From: CAZGSV01 sp964528605
GTDB lineage: Bacteria > Armatimonadota > Zipacnadia > CAZGSV01
DNA: 34,000 nucleotides
Direction: 5' to 3'
Assembly (NCBI GenBank): GCA_964528605.1
Contig: CAZGSV010000021.1
Location: 1 to 34,000 of the forward strand
Program-made: the position numbers and the translations under genes
Notes under the pieces: generated by a model
What the model saw: only the letters and a program-made list of their open reading frames with translations
What the model was told of the DNA's origin: nothing
The model's database searches: none
In this document: one piece after another, positions 7,154 to 15,340 of the stretch
Layout of the letters: each line of letters begins with the position of its first letter
Numbering within the stretch: the stretch's first letter is position 1

Positions 7154-7912
7154 TCAGCCCTCGCTCCGAGCCTCCATCTCTCGCGCCCACTGCAAGTGCT
7201 CCGGCTCGTCAATGTCGAACGCCAGCCCCGGATCGTCGCACAGCACACCGCGCGCCGCGCACCCGGTCAGCCGACGCGCCTGCGCCTCTATCTCCTCGAT
7301 GCTCATCCTGCCCAGGGCAAAGCGCAGCAGGAACACCGGCCCCAAGATGCCCGCCATCGCCAACTTGCTCTTGCGCGCGGCGAAGACCCGGTTGAGCAAC
7401 GGCATGTTGCGTCTCACCGCCTCCGCGTCAATCAACTGGACGCTCCCGCCGGTGTACACTCCGCCATGCAGCCGCACGCGCATGTGCTTCAGGCCCGGAT
7501 AGCGGCGCGCGTACGCCTCCGCCAGACTGAAGGCGTACGCAATCTCAGCCCCTTCCGGCACTTTGGACAGAAACTCGCTCACGGCCGGCCCGCTCAGATG
7601 AACCAGGTCACTGGCGCAGCAGACGACGGGCCCCTCCGGCTTCAGCGCCTCGATGGAGGCCCATAGGTTATCGGGTCCCGAGCCGGCCTGGGGCACGCGC
7701 AGATGGGCCGCGGCGGCATCGCTGTGAGCCAGGAGTTCGTCCGGGCCCGCAACCGCCACCCGCCCAACCTGCGGGCACGCTCGGAGCGCTCCCAACACCC
7801 GCGCCAGCAGCGTGCGCCCGCCGACCTGCAGCAGGGCCTTGATGTCGGTCCCTTCCCGAGCCGCCCATGAGGCCGGCAGCCGGCCCGCGGCCAGCACTAC
7901 CGCGTCAGCCAT
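7154..7912 (-). CDS. MobA-like NTP transferase-fold protein
   Basis: The 252-residue protein has a nucleotidyltransferase (GT-A/MobA-like) fold. It opens with ADAVVLAAG and a Lys in DIKALLQVGGRTLL (signature LAAGxS...K...G.P), then has VCCASDLVHL (metal-binding D-x-x position) and near its end GLAFDIDEPEHLQWA, a phrase common in CofC/MobA-type proteins. Compared with the classical LAAGxGxRxG loop, the stretch after LAAG (RLPASWAAREGTD) is unusual, so the exact nucleotide and acceptor cannot be assigned. Start ATG 7912 is preceded by AAGGGGGG nine bases away. It lies 54 bases behind the Nudix gene and probably shares its transcript. Candidate roles include molybdenum cofactor, F420 or sugar-nucleotide chemistry. 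Confidence 0.8.
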   Translation of the reverse strand: MADAVVLAAGRLPASWAAREGTDIKALLQVGGRTLLARVLGALRACPQVGRVAVAGPDELLAHSDAAAAHLRVPQAGSGPDNLWASIEALKPEGPVVCCASDLVHLSGPAVSEFLSKVPEGAEIAYAFSLAEAYARRYPGLKHMRVRLHGGVYTGGSVQLIDAEAVRRNMPLLNRVFAARKSKLAMAGILGPVFLLRFALGRMSIEEIEAQARRLTGCAARGVLCDDPGLAFDIDEPEHLQWAREMEARSEG

Positions 7913-7966
7913 CTTGCTTGCCCCCCTTGGTCGCCGCTACCTCTCAACCGGCCTCCCAGCAACGCC

Positions 7967-8518
7967 CTACCAGCCCTCTCCCAGCCGCGAGGCCGCCAGC
8001 AGCAAGCCACAGATCGTCTTGGCGTCCTTGATGACGCCCGCGCGGATCAGCATCGGCGCCTCGCTGAGCGCTATCGTCTCCAGCCTGAGCACCTCGTCGC
8101 TGTCCGCATGGGCCGCCGTCGGCTCCAGATCCGCGGCCAGAAACGTGTGCAGCATCTCGCTGCTGTAGCCGGGGGCGAGAAACGAACTGAAAAGCCTCTC
8201 CAGCCGCCCCGCCCGGTAGCCGGTCTCCTCCGCCAGTTCGCGCGCCGCACAAGCCTCCGGCGTCTCCCCCGGCTCCAGCGTGCCGGCCGGAATCTCCAGC
8301 AGCGCCTCGCCCGCCGCGCTCCGGAACTGGCGCACCAGCACCGCCCTGCCGTCCGCCAGCACCGGCACCAGTGCTACCGCTCCCCCGTGCTTCACCACCT
8401 CACGCGTGGTCTCCAGGCCATTGGCCAGACGCACGCGCCGCAGCTCCACCTGAAACAACCGCCCCTCAAAGACTACTTTCCGGGAGACGATCTCTTCGCG
8501 CAGTCCCTCATCGGCCAT
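7967..8518 (-). CDS. Nudix hydrolase, ADP-ribose pyrophosphatase type
   Basis: The enzyme should hydrolyse ADP-ribose or related nucleotide sugars to AMP plus sugar phosphate. The 183-residue product carries a complete Nudix box, GTLEPGETPEACAARE followed by LAEETGY (pattern Gx5Ex7REUxEExGU). Upstream are VFEGRLFQVELRRVRL and VVLVRQFR-type strands (VLVRQFRSA), typical of ADP-ribose pyrophosphatases that precede the box with an IPAG segment (EIPAG here). I start it at ATG 8518. The frame stays open for 66 codons upstream, but that extension is Arg/Trp-rich and overlaps the end of the glycosyltransferase. There is no Shine-Dalgarno; instead a very good promoter places the transcription start at or just before this ATG, so the mRNA is predicted to be leaderless. 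Confidence 0.93.
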   Translation of the reverse strand: MADEGLREEIVSRKVVFEGRLFQVELRRVRLANGLETTREVVKHGGAVALVPVLADGRAVLVRQFRSAAGEALLEIPAGTLEPGETPEACAARELAEETGYRAGRLERLFSSFLAPGYSSEMLHTFLAADLEPTAAHADSDEVLRLETIALSEAPMLIRAGVIKDAKTICGLLLAASRLGEGW

Positions 8519-8527
8519 GGCCGGCCA

Positions 8528-8556
8528 ATTATCCGCCCGCCCTCCGCGTGCGTCAA
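8528..8556 (-). promoter_or_regulatory. Leaderless-type promoter of the Nudix gene
   Basis: -35 TTGACG (8551-8556), exact 17-base spacer, -10 GATAAT (8528-8533); each box matches consensus in 5 of 6 positions. Nine bases separate the -10 from the ATG at 8518, so transcription should begin within a few bases of the start codon. The absence of a ribosome site fits this. Confidence 0.8.
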
Positions 8557-8621
8557 AGACGTACCGCGAAACCCGAATCAGAGAGTCAGAAGCCCCGTAC
8601 GGCTTCCCGAGAACTGCGGCG

Positions 8622-9839
8622 CTAAAGCCCCAGCCGCTTGCGCCCGCGTCCGATCGCCTGCTCCACCGCGCGCTCCAGCGGCTCCGCCACCGCCCCCATC
8701 CCGAACGCCTCCTCAACCAACTTGCGCCCGTTGACGGAGAGCGTCCGGCGCACCCCCGGCTTGCTAAGCACGTCCGTCACCAACTCCGCAAAGCGCGAGT
8801 CGTCGTCCTCCACCAACAGGTGCTCGCCCGGAACCCCACCCAGACCGTCATTAGACACCTTGGTCGTGATGACCGGCACCCCGGCCGCCAGCGCTTCCAG
8901 CACCTTGCACTGCGTCCCCGCGGCAAACGCCAGCGGCGCTACCGACACCGCGGCCCGCTGTATGGCCCGCACGTAGTCCTCCATCGCCGGCGGGCTCTCG
9001 TGCGTCACCAGACCCGCGCTGATGAGCCTTCTAACCCGCCGCGAAGGCGACATGCCCACCAGATGGAAGCGCGCCTGCGGCCGCCGCCGTTTCACCTTCG
9101 GGAAGATGCTACGGGCAAAGCGCAGCACGGCCTCCTCGTTATGACGGCAATCCAACCGACCGCAGAACACGATGAGATCCGGGTCGTAGGTGACGCCGTC
9201 CCGGCTGAACATGCCCGTGTCCACCACGTTCGGCACCACGACCGGCTCCGCCTCCGGCACCCGCGACCGCAGTATGCTCGCATCCCTCTGGGAGCACAGC
9301 GCCACCGCATCCGCGCGCCGCGCCAGCAGGTTCTCGAACGCCGCGATCCGCCGCGCCTCCAACGCATAGGCCCACCGCTTCGGCGGCCGCATGTAGGGCA
9401 GCGCGTTCTGCACCTCGAAGGAGATGACGTCCGTCAGATCAACCAGGATCGGCGCCGGAAGGTCGAGAGCGTACGGTGCCATGCGGAAGAGATGCACCAG
9501 GATCACGTCCGGCTTGATCTCCTCCACCCGCTGCCACACCTGCTCCCGCATCTCGCGACTGGTATAGTAGAGAGCCTGGAAAGGCAGGGAGCGGTAGCCC
9601 AGCAAGCCCACGTTCAAGAACGAGCGCCACTGCGGCAGCACTACCGTCCTCACGGACGCCGCTATCTGCCCCATCTGCGCCACCCGCCAGCGCATGACGT
9701 CGTCGTCCCGCTCGATGAACGAGAGCAAGTGGTGCTCCTGCACCGACGCCAAGTGGGAGATAATGTGCAGCGCCCGCCGGGTGTCACCACGGTAGGGCGG
9801 GTAAGGGAATCGCGCTGTCAGCGAAAGAATCCGAGCCAT
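8622..9839 (-). CDS. GT4-family glycosyltransferase
   Basis: The 405-residue protein has the two-domain GT-B layout of retaining glycosyltransferases that move a sugar from a nucleotide donor. The N-terminal acceptor domain begins MARILSLTARFPYPPYRGDTRR with the Gly-rich acceptor loop. The C-terminal donor domain starts near VVVPNVVDTGMF (PNxVD motif), then LIVFCGRLDCRHNEEAV, VSVAPLAFAAGTQCKVLEALAAGVPVITT (the E-x7-E-like nucleotide-sugar site, here GTQCKVLEAL) and LVEEAFGM. This pattern resembles the exopolysaccharide or PEP-CTERM-associated sugar transferases, but no polysaccharide cluster is visible here, so the pathway is open. Start ATG 9839 lacks a convincing ribosome site; a promoter lies at 9884-9911. 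It appears to be a single-gene unit. Confidence 0.9.
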   Translation of the reverse strand: MARILSLTARFPYPPYRGDTRRALHIISHLASVQEHHLLSFIERDDDVMRWRVAQMGQIAASVRTVVLPQWRSFLNVGLLGYRSLPFQALYYTSREMREQVWQRVEEIKPDVILVHLFRMAPYALDLPAPILVDLTDVISFEVQNALPYMRPPKRWAYALEARRIAAFENLLARRADAVALCSQRDASILRSRVPEAEPVVVPNVVDTGMFSRDGVTYDPDLIVFCGRLDCRHNEEAVLRFARSIFPKVKRRRPQARFHLVGMSPSRRVRRLISAGLVTHESPPAMEDYVRAIQRAAVSVAPLAFAAGTQCKVLEALAAGVPVITTKVSNDGLGGVPGEHLLVEDDDSRFAELVTDVLSKPGVRRTLSVNGRKLVEEAFGMGAVAEPLERAVEQAIGRGRKRLGL

Positions 9840-9883
9840 ACCGGCATGCCCCGCGGCACCAGCGCTCCCGCGTGGGCCGTCAC

Positions 9884-9911
9884 ACTATCCCCCTTCCGTG
9901 CGATTTGTCAA
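9884..9911 (-). promoter_or_regulatory. Probable promoter of the glycosyltransferase gene
   Basis: A perfect -35 TTGACA (9906-9911), 16-base spacer and -10 GATAGT (9884-9889, 4 of 6). The predicted start near 9877 leaves a leader of about 38 bases. The region between mutL and this gene (9840-10013) holds no other gene. Confidence 0.55.
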
Positions 9912-9968
9912 CTACCCCTCCCGCCGCGCGGCCATCCCGGCAAAGTCTCCAAACGTCTATGTCGGCGA

Positions 9969-10011
9969 CTGGTTCCGCTGGCTTTAGGCCCGGCTCCAAC
10001 GCGCGAACCAG
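9969..10011 (-). terminator. Inverted repeat just downstream of mutL
   Basis: CTGGTTC (9969-9975) and GAACCAG (10005-10011) form a seven-base-pair stem that starts three bases after the mutL stop on the minus strand, with a 29-base loop. No T-run follows, so it is only a weak terminator or mRNA-stability candidate. Confidence 0.25.
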
Positions 10012-10013
10012 CA

Positions 10014-11780
10014 TTATCTGTCGCCTCTCCGGAAGAGATGAGCCATTCGCCGGCTCGATATCAGCACCAGCGTCGGCCTGCCGTGCGGGCAAACCATCGG
10101 CTCCCGCGTCCGAGCCAGATCAGCCAGCAAAGCCCGCATCTCCGCCTCCCCTAAGTCATGCCCCCGCCGCACCGCCGAGTGACACGTTACCAGCACCAGC
10201 AGAGAATCCACCCTCTTGCGCCAGTTCTGCAGCCCTTTCTCCGCCACCAAGTCCGCAATAACGTCTTGCACCAGCCGCTCCACCTCCCCCGCCGACACAA
10301 AACGCGGCACCGAGCGCACCACGAAAGCGTTGGGCCCGAAACGCTCTACCTGAAAACCGAGCCGCCCCACCGCCTCCAGCGACTCCTCCAGAACGTGCGC
10401 CTCCTGCGACCCCAGCGTAACCGGCACCGGCACTACCAGTCCTTGGCGCTCCACCTGCCCGTCTCGGTCAACCGCGTCCGCCAGCCGCTCGTAGATCACC
10501 CGCTCGTGCGCGGCGTGCTGGTCCAACAGCAACAGACCCTCCGGCACGCGCGCTACGATATACGTCCGCTCCAGTTGCCCGAGAATCTCCGCCTCCCCCA
10601 GCGCCGCCACGTTGAAGTGCTCGGGCACACTCTCCGCAGCCGCAGCCACCTCCCTGCCCGCGGCCGCGCCCGCGCTGGCGGGCGTGGTCGTGGGGAGCGA
10701 AGGGCTCACCGGCCCGGCCGGCGGAGGCGTCGGTAAGGCCGCCGGTCTCTCCAGCGGCACCTGGTAGAGCCGCGTTTCCGCCGTATGGCCCGCCGCCACT
10801 AGCGGCTGCCGAATCGCCTCCCGCAGCAGGTTGGCTACCTCCCATTCGCGCGTGAAGCGCACCTCCGTCTTCGCCGGATGCACATTGGGGTCGTACAGGC
10901 TCGGGTCTATGTCTATCAGAACGCACACCACCGGGTGTCGGTCATTGGGAATGACCCCCGCGTACGCCTCGTTCACCGCCCGGCTCATCGCCCCCGAGCG
11001 CACCAGCCGGCCATTCACGAAGAAGCACTGCTGCGCCCGCGTGGAACGCGTCAGCGCCGGCGAGGACGCATACCCGCTGATGCGCGCGAAACTGGCCTGC
11101 AGGTTCACCGGCAGCAGGTGCTGCGCGTTGCTCGGACCATACAGCACGGTCAGCGCGTTCAGCAGATCCCCCGTGCCCGGCAGCACGATTGCCTCGCGCT
11201 CGTTGTGCAACAACCTCAGCGCCACCCCCGGGTGCGGCAGCACCATCCGCGTCACCGTCTCGTACAAGTGGTTCATCTCCGTCGTGACGCTCTTGAGAAA
11301 CTTCAGCCGCGCGGGCGTGTTGAAGAACAGCGCCGCTACCTCCAGGCGCGTCCCCGGAGGGCACCCCACCTGTTTCACCGAGACTACATCTCCTCCCTCT
11401 ATCACCACTTCCGTCCCCTGCTCCGCCTCCCCCTCCCGCGTCGTCAGCCGCAGGCGCGACACCGCGGCGATGCTCGGCAGCGCCTCCCCCCGGAAACCCA
11501 GCGTGGTGATGTGCTCCAAGTCCTCCGCGGAGCGAATCTTGCTGGTGGCGTGCCGCTGCAGGGCCAGCACCGCCTCCTCCTCGGACATGCCGCACCCGTC
11601 GTCCTCCACTACGATCCGCTTGCGGCCCCCCTCCTCCACCGCCACCGTTATCCGCCTCGGCCCCGCGTCCAGCGAGTTCTCCACCAGTTCCTTGGCGATG
11701 CTCGCCGGCCGCTCCACCACCTCACCCGCGGCAATCCTGCTAATGGTGTACTCGTCGAGCAGTATGATGCGACAGGCCAT
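10014..11780 (-). CDS. mutL: DNA mismatch repair protein MutL with endonuclease motif
   Basis: MutL couples mismatch recognition by MutS to strand removal. The 588-residue protein has the GHKL ATPase: ISRIAAGEVVERPAS, KELVENSLDAG with the Mg-binding Asn, VEDDGCGM, TTLGFRGEALPSI. A Pro/Ala-rich linker follows. The C-terminal dimerisation domain contains DQHAAHERVIYE (residues 420-431), which fits the nicking-endonuclease motif DQHA(x)2E(x)4E, plus TCHSAVRRG and CPHGRP, the expected zinc-site companions. It should therefore nick DNA itself, as in bacteria lacking MutH. ATG 11780 gives the canonical MACRIILLDEYTISRIAAGE start. A GTG at 11801 overlaps the stop of the upstream TPR gene as GTGA and could also be used. 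No mutS is in the window. Confidence 0.96.
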   Translation of the reverse strand: MACRIILLDEYTISRIAAGEVVERPASIAKELVENSLDAGPRRITVAVEEGGRKRIVVEDDGCGMSEEEAVLALQRHATSKIRSAEDLEHITTLGFRGEALPSIAAVSRLRLTTREGEAEQGTEVVIEGGDVVSVKQVGCPPGTRLEVAALFFNTPARLKFLKSVTTEMNHLYETVTRMVLPHPGVALRLLHNEREAIVLPGTGDLLNALTVLYGPSNAQHLLPVNLQASFARISGYASSPALTRSTRAQQCFFVNGRLVRSGAMSRAVNEAYAGVIPNDRHPVVCVLIDIDPSLYDPNVHPAKTEVRFTREWEVANLLREAIRQPLVAAGHTAETRLYQVPLERPAALPTPPPAGPVSPSLPTTTPASAGAAAGREVAAAAESVPEHFNVAALGEAEILGQLERTYIVARVPEGLLLLDQHAAHERVIYERLADAVDRDGQVERQGLVVPVPVTLGSQEAHVLEESLEAVGRLGFQVERFGPNAFVVRSVPRFVSAGEVERLVQDVIADLVAEKGLQNWRKRVDSLLVLVTCHSAVRRGHDLGEAEMRALLADLARTREPMVCPHGRPTLVLISSRRMAHLFRRGDR

Positions 11781-11797
11781 CCTGGTGCCCGCTTCCC

Positions 11798-12259
11798 TCA
11801 CTGCCCCGGGCCGCCGCCAACCATGGCCCTGCTCACCGCATCAATCGCCTTCCGCGCCGCCCTGCCCTGACACCCGAATGGGTCCCGCTCAAGGCAGCGC
11901 TCGAATGCCGCCATGGCCTCTCGCGGCAGGCCTCGCCTCCTCAAAGCCTGGCCCAGAAGCAGCAGCCCGCGCGCGTCCTCCGGCGCCAGACTCGCCGCCA
12001 GCCGCAGTGCCGTGATGGCCTCGTCAAGCCGCCCCAAACCCAGCAAGAGCGACCCCAGTTCGCAGTGCAGCCGCGCGTTCGTCGGCTCCTTCTCCACCGC
12101 CTTCTGGAGCATATAGAGCCGGGCACCCGTGCTCCATTCCGCCCAAGCCAGCGCCCCGGCGGCCGCCCTCTCCTTCCCCAGCAAGCGCAAAACCACCCCC
12201 ACCACCACGGCCACCAGCGCCAGCCCCAACGGAAGCACCAAGTGTAGCCAATCCGGCAA
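11798..12259 (-). CDS. Small membrane-anchored TPR protein
   Basis: The 153-residue protein begins with one hydrophobic helix (LHLVLPLGLALVAVVVGVVL, about residues 5-24). Two to three tetratricopeptide helices follow: LYMLQKAVEKEPTNARLHCELGSLLL, LGRLDEAITALRLAASLAPEDARGLLL and GLPREAMAAFERCLERDP, each with the A/G-Y/L-P spacing of TPRs. It is probably anchored in the membrane with the TPR surface as a protein-binding scaffold; the partner is unknown. It starts at TTG 12257-12259, supported by GGAGG at 12268-12272 with eight bases of spacing. It lies 63 bases behind prs and four bases inside the possible GTG start of mutL, so it is likely co-transcribed with both. Confidence 0.85.
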   Translation of the reverse strand: MPDWLHLVLPLGLALVAVVVGVVLRLLGKERAAAGALAWAEWSTGARLYMLQKAVEKEPTNARLHCELGSLLLGLGRLDEAITALRLAASLAPEDARGLLLLGQALRRRGLPREAMAAFERCLERDPFGCQGRAARKAIDAVSRAMVGGGPGQ

Positions 12260-12267
12260 GACGACCG

Positions 12268-12272
12268 CCTCC
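12268..12272 (-). promoter_or_regulatory. Ribosome-binding site fixing a TTG start for the TPR gene
   Basis: GGAGG on the minus strand lies eight bases before TTG 12257-12259. No ATG or GTG in the same frame offers a better-placed start, so TTG is the probable initiator. Confidence 0.6.
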
Positions 12273-12322
12273 GCCCCGCTTCAGGCCAGGGCGCGACCTC
12301 CGCCGCCCCAGCGCGGCCTACA

Positions 12323-13270
12323 TTAGAAAAGCGAACTGACCGACTCGCCCGTGTGAATGCGCTTGATCGCCTCGGCGAACACAGGCGCCACCGAGACTAC
12401 CTTGATCTTGTCCGTCGCCCTCGCAGCCGGCAGCGGCAGCGTGTCCGTGACCACCACCTGGCGCACCGACGAGTTCTGAATCCGCTCTATCGCCGGCCCG
12501 CACAAGAGCCCGTGGGCCGCCGCCGCATAGATCTCCTGCACGCTTTCCTTCTCCAACATGCGCACGATCTCCATCAGCGAAGCGCCGGTGGCGATCTCGT
12601 CGTCGAAGACGATGGCCTTCTTGCCCTTGACGTCGCCCACGATGCGCACGATCTCCACCCTGTCGCTGTGCCCCAGCCGCCGCTTGTCTCCAATCGCCAG
12701 CGGAATGCCCAGCGTCTCCGCATAGGGGCCCGCCCGCCGCGCGCTGCCCGCGTCCGGCGCCACCGCCACGTAGTCCGACAAGTCGCGGTCCGCAAAGTAG
12801 CCGCACAACAGCGGCGTCGCCAGCAGGTGGTCCAGCGGCATGTCGAAGAACCCGTGAATCTGCGCCGTGTGCAGTGTCATCGTAAGAACCCGTTGCGCCC
12901 CAGCCGCCCTCAGCAAGTCCGCAATCAGCCGGGCTGCTATCGAGATGCGCGGCATGTCCTTCTTGTCCGAACGCGCGTACGGATAGTAAGGCAGTACCGC
13001 CGTAATGCGATGCGCCGAAGCGCTGCGCAGCGCGTCAATCATGATCAGCAATTCCATGATCATCTCGTTGACCGGCGGCACCGCCGTCTGCACCACGAAT
13101 ACGTCCTTCTCCCGCACGTTCTCCCGAATCTGCACGAAAATGTTGTCATTGGCGTAGCGGTGGATGTACACCTCGCCTAGCGGTATGCCCAAGCAGTCGC
13201 AGATCGCCTGCGCCAGGCGCGGGTGCGAACTGCCGCTAAATACCTTCAGGGATTCGTCGAGCTCCGCCAT
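12323..13270 (-). CDS. prs: Ribose-phosphate pyrophosphokinase (PRPP synthetase)
   Basis: Prs makes PRPP from ribose 5-phosphate and ATP for nucleotide, histidine and tryptophan synthesis. The 315-residue length is standard. Visible landmarks are LKVFSGSSHPRLAQAI at the start, RYANDNIFVQIRENVR, the ATP-binding PYYPYARSDKKD, LHTAQIHGFFDMPLDHL and AVAPDAGSARRA. The PRPP loop reads VFDDEIATGASL, not the DDMIDTGGT of well-studied class I enzymes, so this is a divergent branch; the Asp-Asp that binds ribose phosphate is kept. ATG 13270 directly abuts the tpiA stop (TAGATG), which suggests tight translational coupling. It is the last gene of the gap-pgk-tpiA-prs unit, tying triose metabolism to PRPP supply. 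Confidence 0.95.
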   Translation of the reverse strand: MAELDESLKVFSGSSHPRLAQAICDCLGIPLGEVYIHRYANDNIFVQIRENVREKDVFVVQTAVPPVNEMIMELLIMIDALRSASAHRITAVLPYYPYARSDKKDMPRISIAARLIADLLRAAGAQRVLTMTLHTAQIHGFFDMPLDHLLATPLLCGYFADRDLSDYVAVAPDAGSARRAGPYAETLGIPLAIGDKRRLGHSDRVEIVRIVGDVKGKKAIVFDDEIATGASLMEIVRMLEKESVQEIYAAAAHGLLCGPAIERIQNSSVRQVVVTDTLPLPAARATDKIKVVSVAPVFAEAIKRIHTGESVSSLF

Positions 13271-14092
13271 CTACCCCGTTCCCTTTCTTTGCTGCGCCGC
13301 GCGCACGATCTGCTCGAAGTCGTCGGCCACCAGGCTCTTGCCCCCCACTAGCCCGCCGTCCACCTCTGGCTGCCGCATCAGACCGGGAGCGTTCTGCGCG
13401 TCCACGCTGCCGCCGTAGAGCACCCGCACGCCCTCCGCCTTGGCCGCGCCCCAGACCCCGGCCAGCATCTGCCGCACCAGGCCGCAAACCCGATTCGCCT
13501 CCTCGTCCTCGCACTTCTCGCCCGTCCCGATGGCCCATACCGGCTCGTAGGCAAAGACCACATTGTCCGCATGTTCCGGGCCTATCCCCTGCAGGGCCGC
13601 CCGCACCTGCGCCCCCACGACGGCCTCGGTCCTGCCGGCCCGGCGCTCCTCAATCGTCTCCCCCACGCAGATTATCGGCCGCAGCCCCGCCTCCAGCACC
13701 GCCAGCGCCTTGCGGTTGACCGTGTTGTCGTTGTCGCCGAAGACGTCCCTTAACTCGCCTTCCAGTTCCGGCCCCGGCTTCGCAAACCGTCCGCGCCGCT
13801 CCGAATGCCCCACTATCACGTAGCGACACCCCGCCGCCGCCAGCATCGGCGCCGACACCTCTCCGGTGTAAGCGCCCTTCTCCATCCAGAAGACATCCTG
13901 CGCCCCCACGACGATGGTGCTGCCCTGCAGTTGCTCCATCACCGGCGCGATCGCCACGAACGTGGGGCACACCCCCACCTCCACGCCCTTCGCCCCGTCC
14001 AGCCGCTTGCGCAACTCCGCGGCGTACGGCCCCGCCTCCGTCGGAGTCTTGTTGAGTTTCCAGTTGCCGCAAACAAAAGGAACGCGCGCCAT
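13271..14092 (-). CDS. tpiA: Triosephosphate isomerase
   Basis: TpiA interconverts dihydroxyacetone phosphate and glyceraldehyde 3-phosphate. The catalytic set is complete in this 273-residue protein: Lys in VCGNWKLNK (about residue 12), His in IVGHSERR, Glu in FAYEPVWAIGTG, and the phosphate-binding VLYGGSV and GLVGGKSL loops. It is slightly longer than the usual 250, mainly from an insertion around GRFAKPGPELEGELRD, where most family members read FGExD directly after the HSERR. The ATG at 14092 has AGGAGG five bases upstream. It follows pgk by 54 bases and runs directly into prs. Confidence 0.97.
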   Translation of the reverse strand: MARVPFVCGNWKLNKTPTEAGPYAAELRKRLDGAKGVEVGVCPTFVAIAPVMEQLQGSTIVVGAQDVFWMEKGAYTGEVSAPMLAAAGCRYVIVGHSERRGRFAKPGPELEGELRDVFGDNDNTVNRKALAVLEAGLRPIICVGETIEERRAGRTEAVVGAQVRAALQGIGPEHADNVVFAYEPVWAIGTGEKCEDEEANRVCGLVRQMLAGVWGAAKAEGVRVLYGGSVDAQNAPGLMRQPEVDGGLVGGKSLVADDFEQIVRAAQQRKGTG

Positions 14093-14146
14093 TGACGCCT
14101 CCTCGCGTCGCTCGACGATGTCGCGGAATGACTACGTTGAGGACGC

Positions 14147-15325
14147 CTACTTGTCCGGGAGTACCGACACCCCCGGCAGTTCCCGCCCCTCGAGGAATTC
14201 CAGCGAGGCCCCGCCGCCGGTGGACACGTGGCTCACCTTGTCCGCCAAGCCGTACTCGCGCACCGCTGCCGCCGTCTCTCCGCCACCCACAATCGTCGTC
14301 GCCCCCGATTCGGCCAGGGCGGCGGCCACTGCCTTGGTGCCTGCGGCAAAGGCGTTCATCTCAAAGACGCCCACCGGGCCGTTCCAGAACACCGTACGCG
14401 CCTTCTTGATGTGCCGGGCGAAAACCTCGCGCGTCTTGGGCCCGATGTCCGCGCCCATCCATCCCACCGGAATCTCTCCTACCGGCACCACCTTGGTAGC
14501 GGCCGTAGGCTCCAGTTTCTCCGTCACCACTACGTCCTCAGGCAGCAGCAGCACCTTGCCCATCTGCTTCGCCTTCTCCAGCAGGCCCGCGCAGGTTTCC
14601 ACCATGTCCTGCTCCAACAGCGAGGAGCCGATCTCCTTCCCCTGTGACTTGAGGAACGTATAGGCCATGCCGCCGCCCACCAGCAGTTCGTCGGCCTTCG
14701 CCAACAGGCTCTCGATGACGGCCAGTTTGTCGGAGACCTTGGCGCCGCCCATGACCACCACAAAGGGTCGCTCGGGCGCCGCTAGCGCCTTCCCCAACAT
14801 CTCCAGTTCCCGCTGCAGCAGCAGCCCCGCGAATGCCGGCAGCAACTGCGCCACTCCCACCACCGAAGCCGCCGGACGGTGCGCGGTGCCGAACGCGTCG
14901 TCCACATAGATGTTGCCCAGGGCCGCCAACTCCTTGGCAAAGGCGGCGTCGTTCTTGCCCTCGCCCTCGTGAAACCTCAGGTTCTCCAGCAGAATGACGT
15001 CCCTAGGCTGCATGGCGTTGACCGCTGCCTCCACCTCAGGCCCGACGCAATCGCCCAGCGTCTTCACCGGCGCCCCCAGCAACTCGCTGAAGCGCGCTCC
15101 CACCGCCGCCAGGCGCGACCCCTCCTCCACACCCTTGGGCCGGCCCAGGTGCGACATCAGGATGGTCTTGGCTCCCTGCTCGCGCAGATACTGCACCGTC
15201 GGCAAGGTGGCTACCAGCCGCCAGTCGTCCATCACCTTGCCCCCCTCCAGGGGCACGTTGAAGTCCACGCGCACCAACACGCGCTTGCCCCTCACCTCGG
15301 CATCGCGCACCGTCCTCTTTGCCAT
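14147..15325 (-). CDS. pgk: Phosphoglycerate kinase
   Basis: Pgk transfers phosphate from 1,3-bisphosphoglycerate to ADP. The 392-residue length is normal. Motifs in order: RVDFNVPL, the substrate loop SHLGRPKG, FHEGEGKND, DDAFGTAHRPAASVVG, VVMGGAKVSDK, the nucleotide-binding NGPVGVFE, and VGGGETAAAV near the C-terminus with STGGGASLEFLEG. The start at ATG 15325 has GGAGGA seven bases upstream, and 15 bases separate it from the gap stop. It is the second gene of the glycolytic operon. Confidence 0.98.
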   Translation of the reverse strand: MAKRTVRDAEVRGKRVLVRVDFNVPLEGGKVMDDWRLVATLPTVQYLREQGAKTILMSHLGRPKGVEEGSRLAAVGARFSELLGAPVKTLGDCVGPEVEAAVNAMQPRDVILLENLRFHEGEGKNDAAFAKELAALGNIYVDDAFGTAHRPAASVVGVAQLLPAFAGLLLQRELEMLGKALAAPERPFVVVMGGAKVSDKLAVIESLLAKADELLVGGGMAYTFLKSQGKEIGSSLLEQDMVETCAGLLEKAKQMGKVLLLPEDVVVTEKLEPTAATKVVPVGEIPVGWMGADIGPKTREVFARHIKKARTVFWNGPVGVFEMNAFAAGTKAVAAALAESGATTIVGGGETAAAVREYGLADKVSHVSTGGGASLEFLEGRELPGVSVLPDK

Positions 15326-15340
15326 CGGAGTGTCCTCCCT

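Noticed and set aside
8517..10154. 545-codon plus-strand open frame opposite the Nudix and glycosyltransferase genes
   Set aside because: Spans two genes and their promoters, Arg/His/Pro-rich, no domain; a shadow frame.
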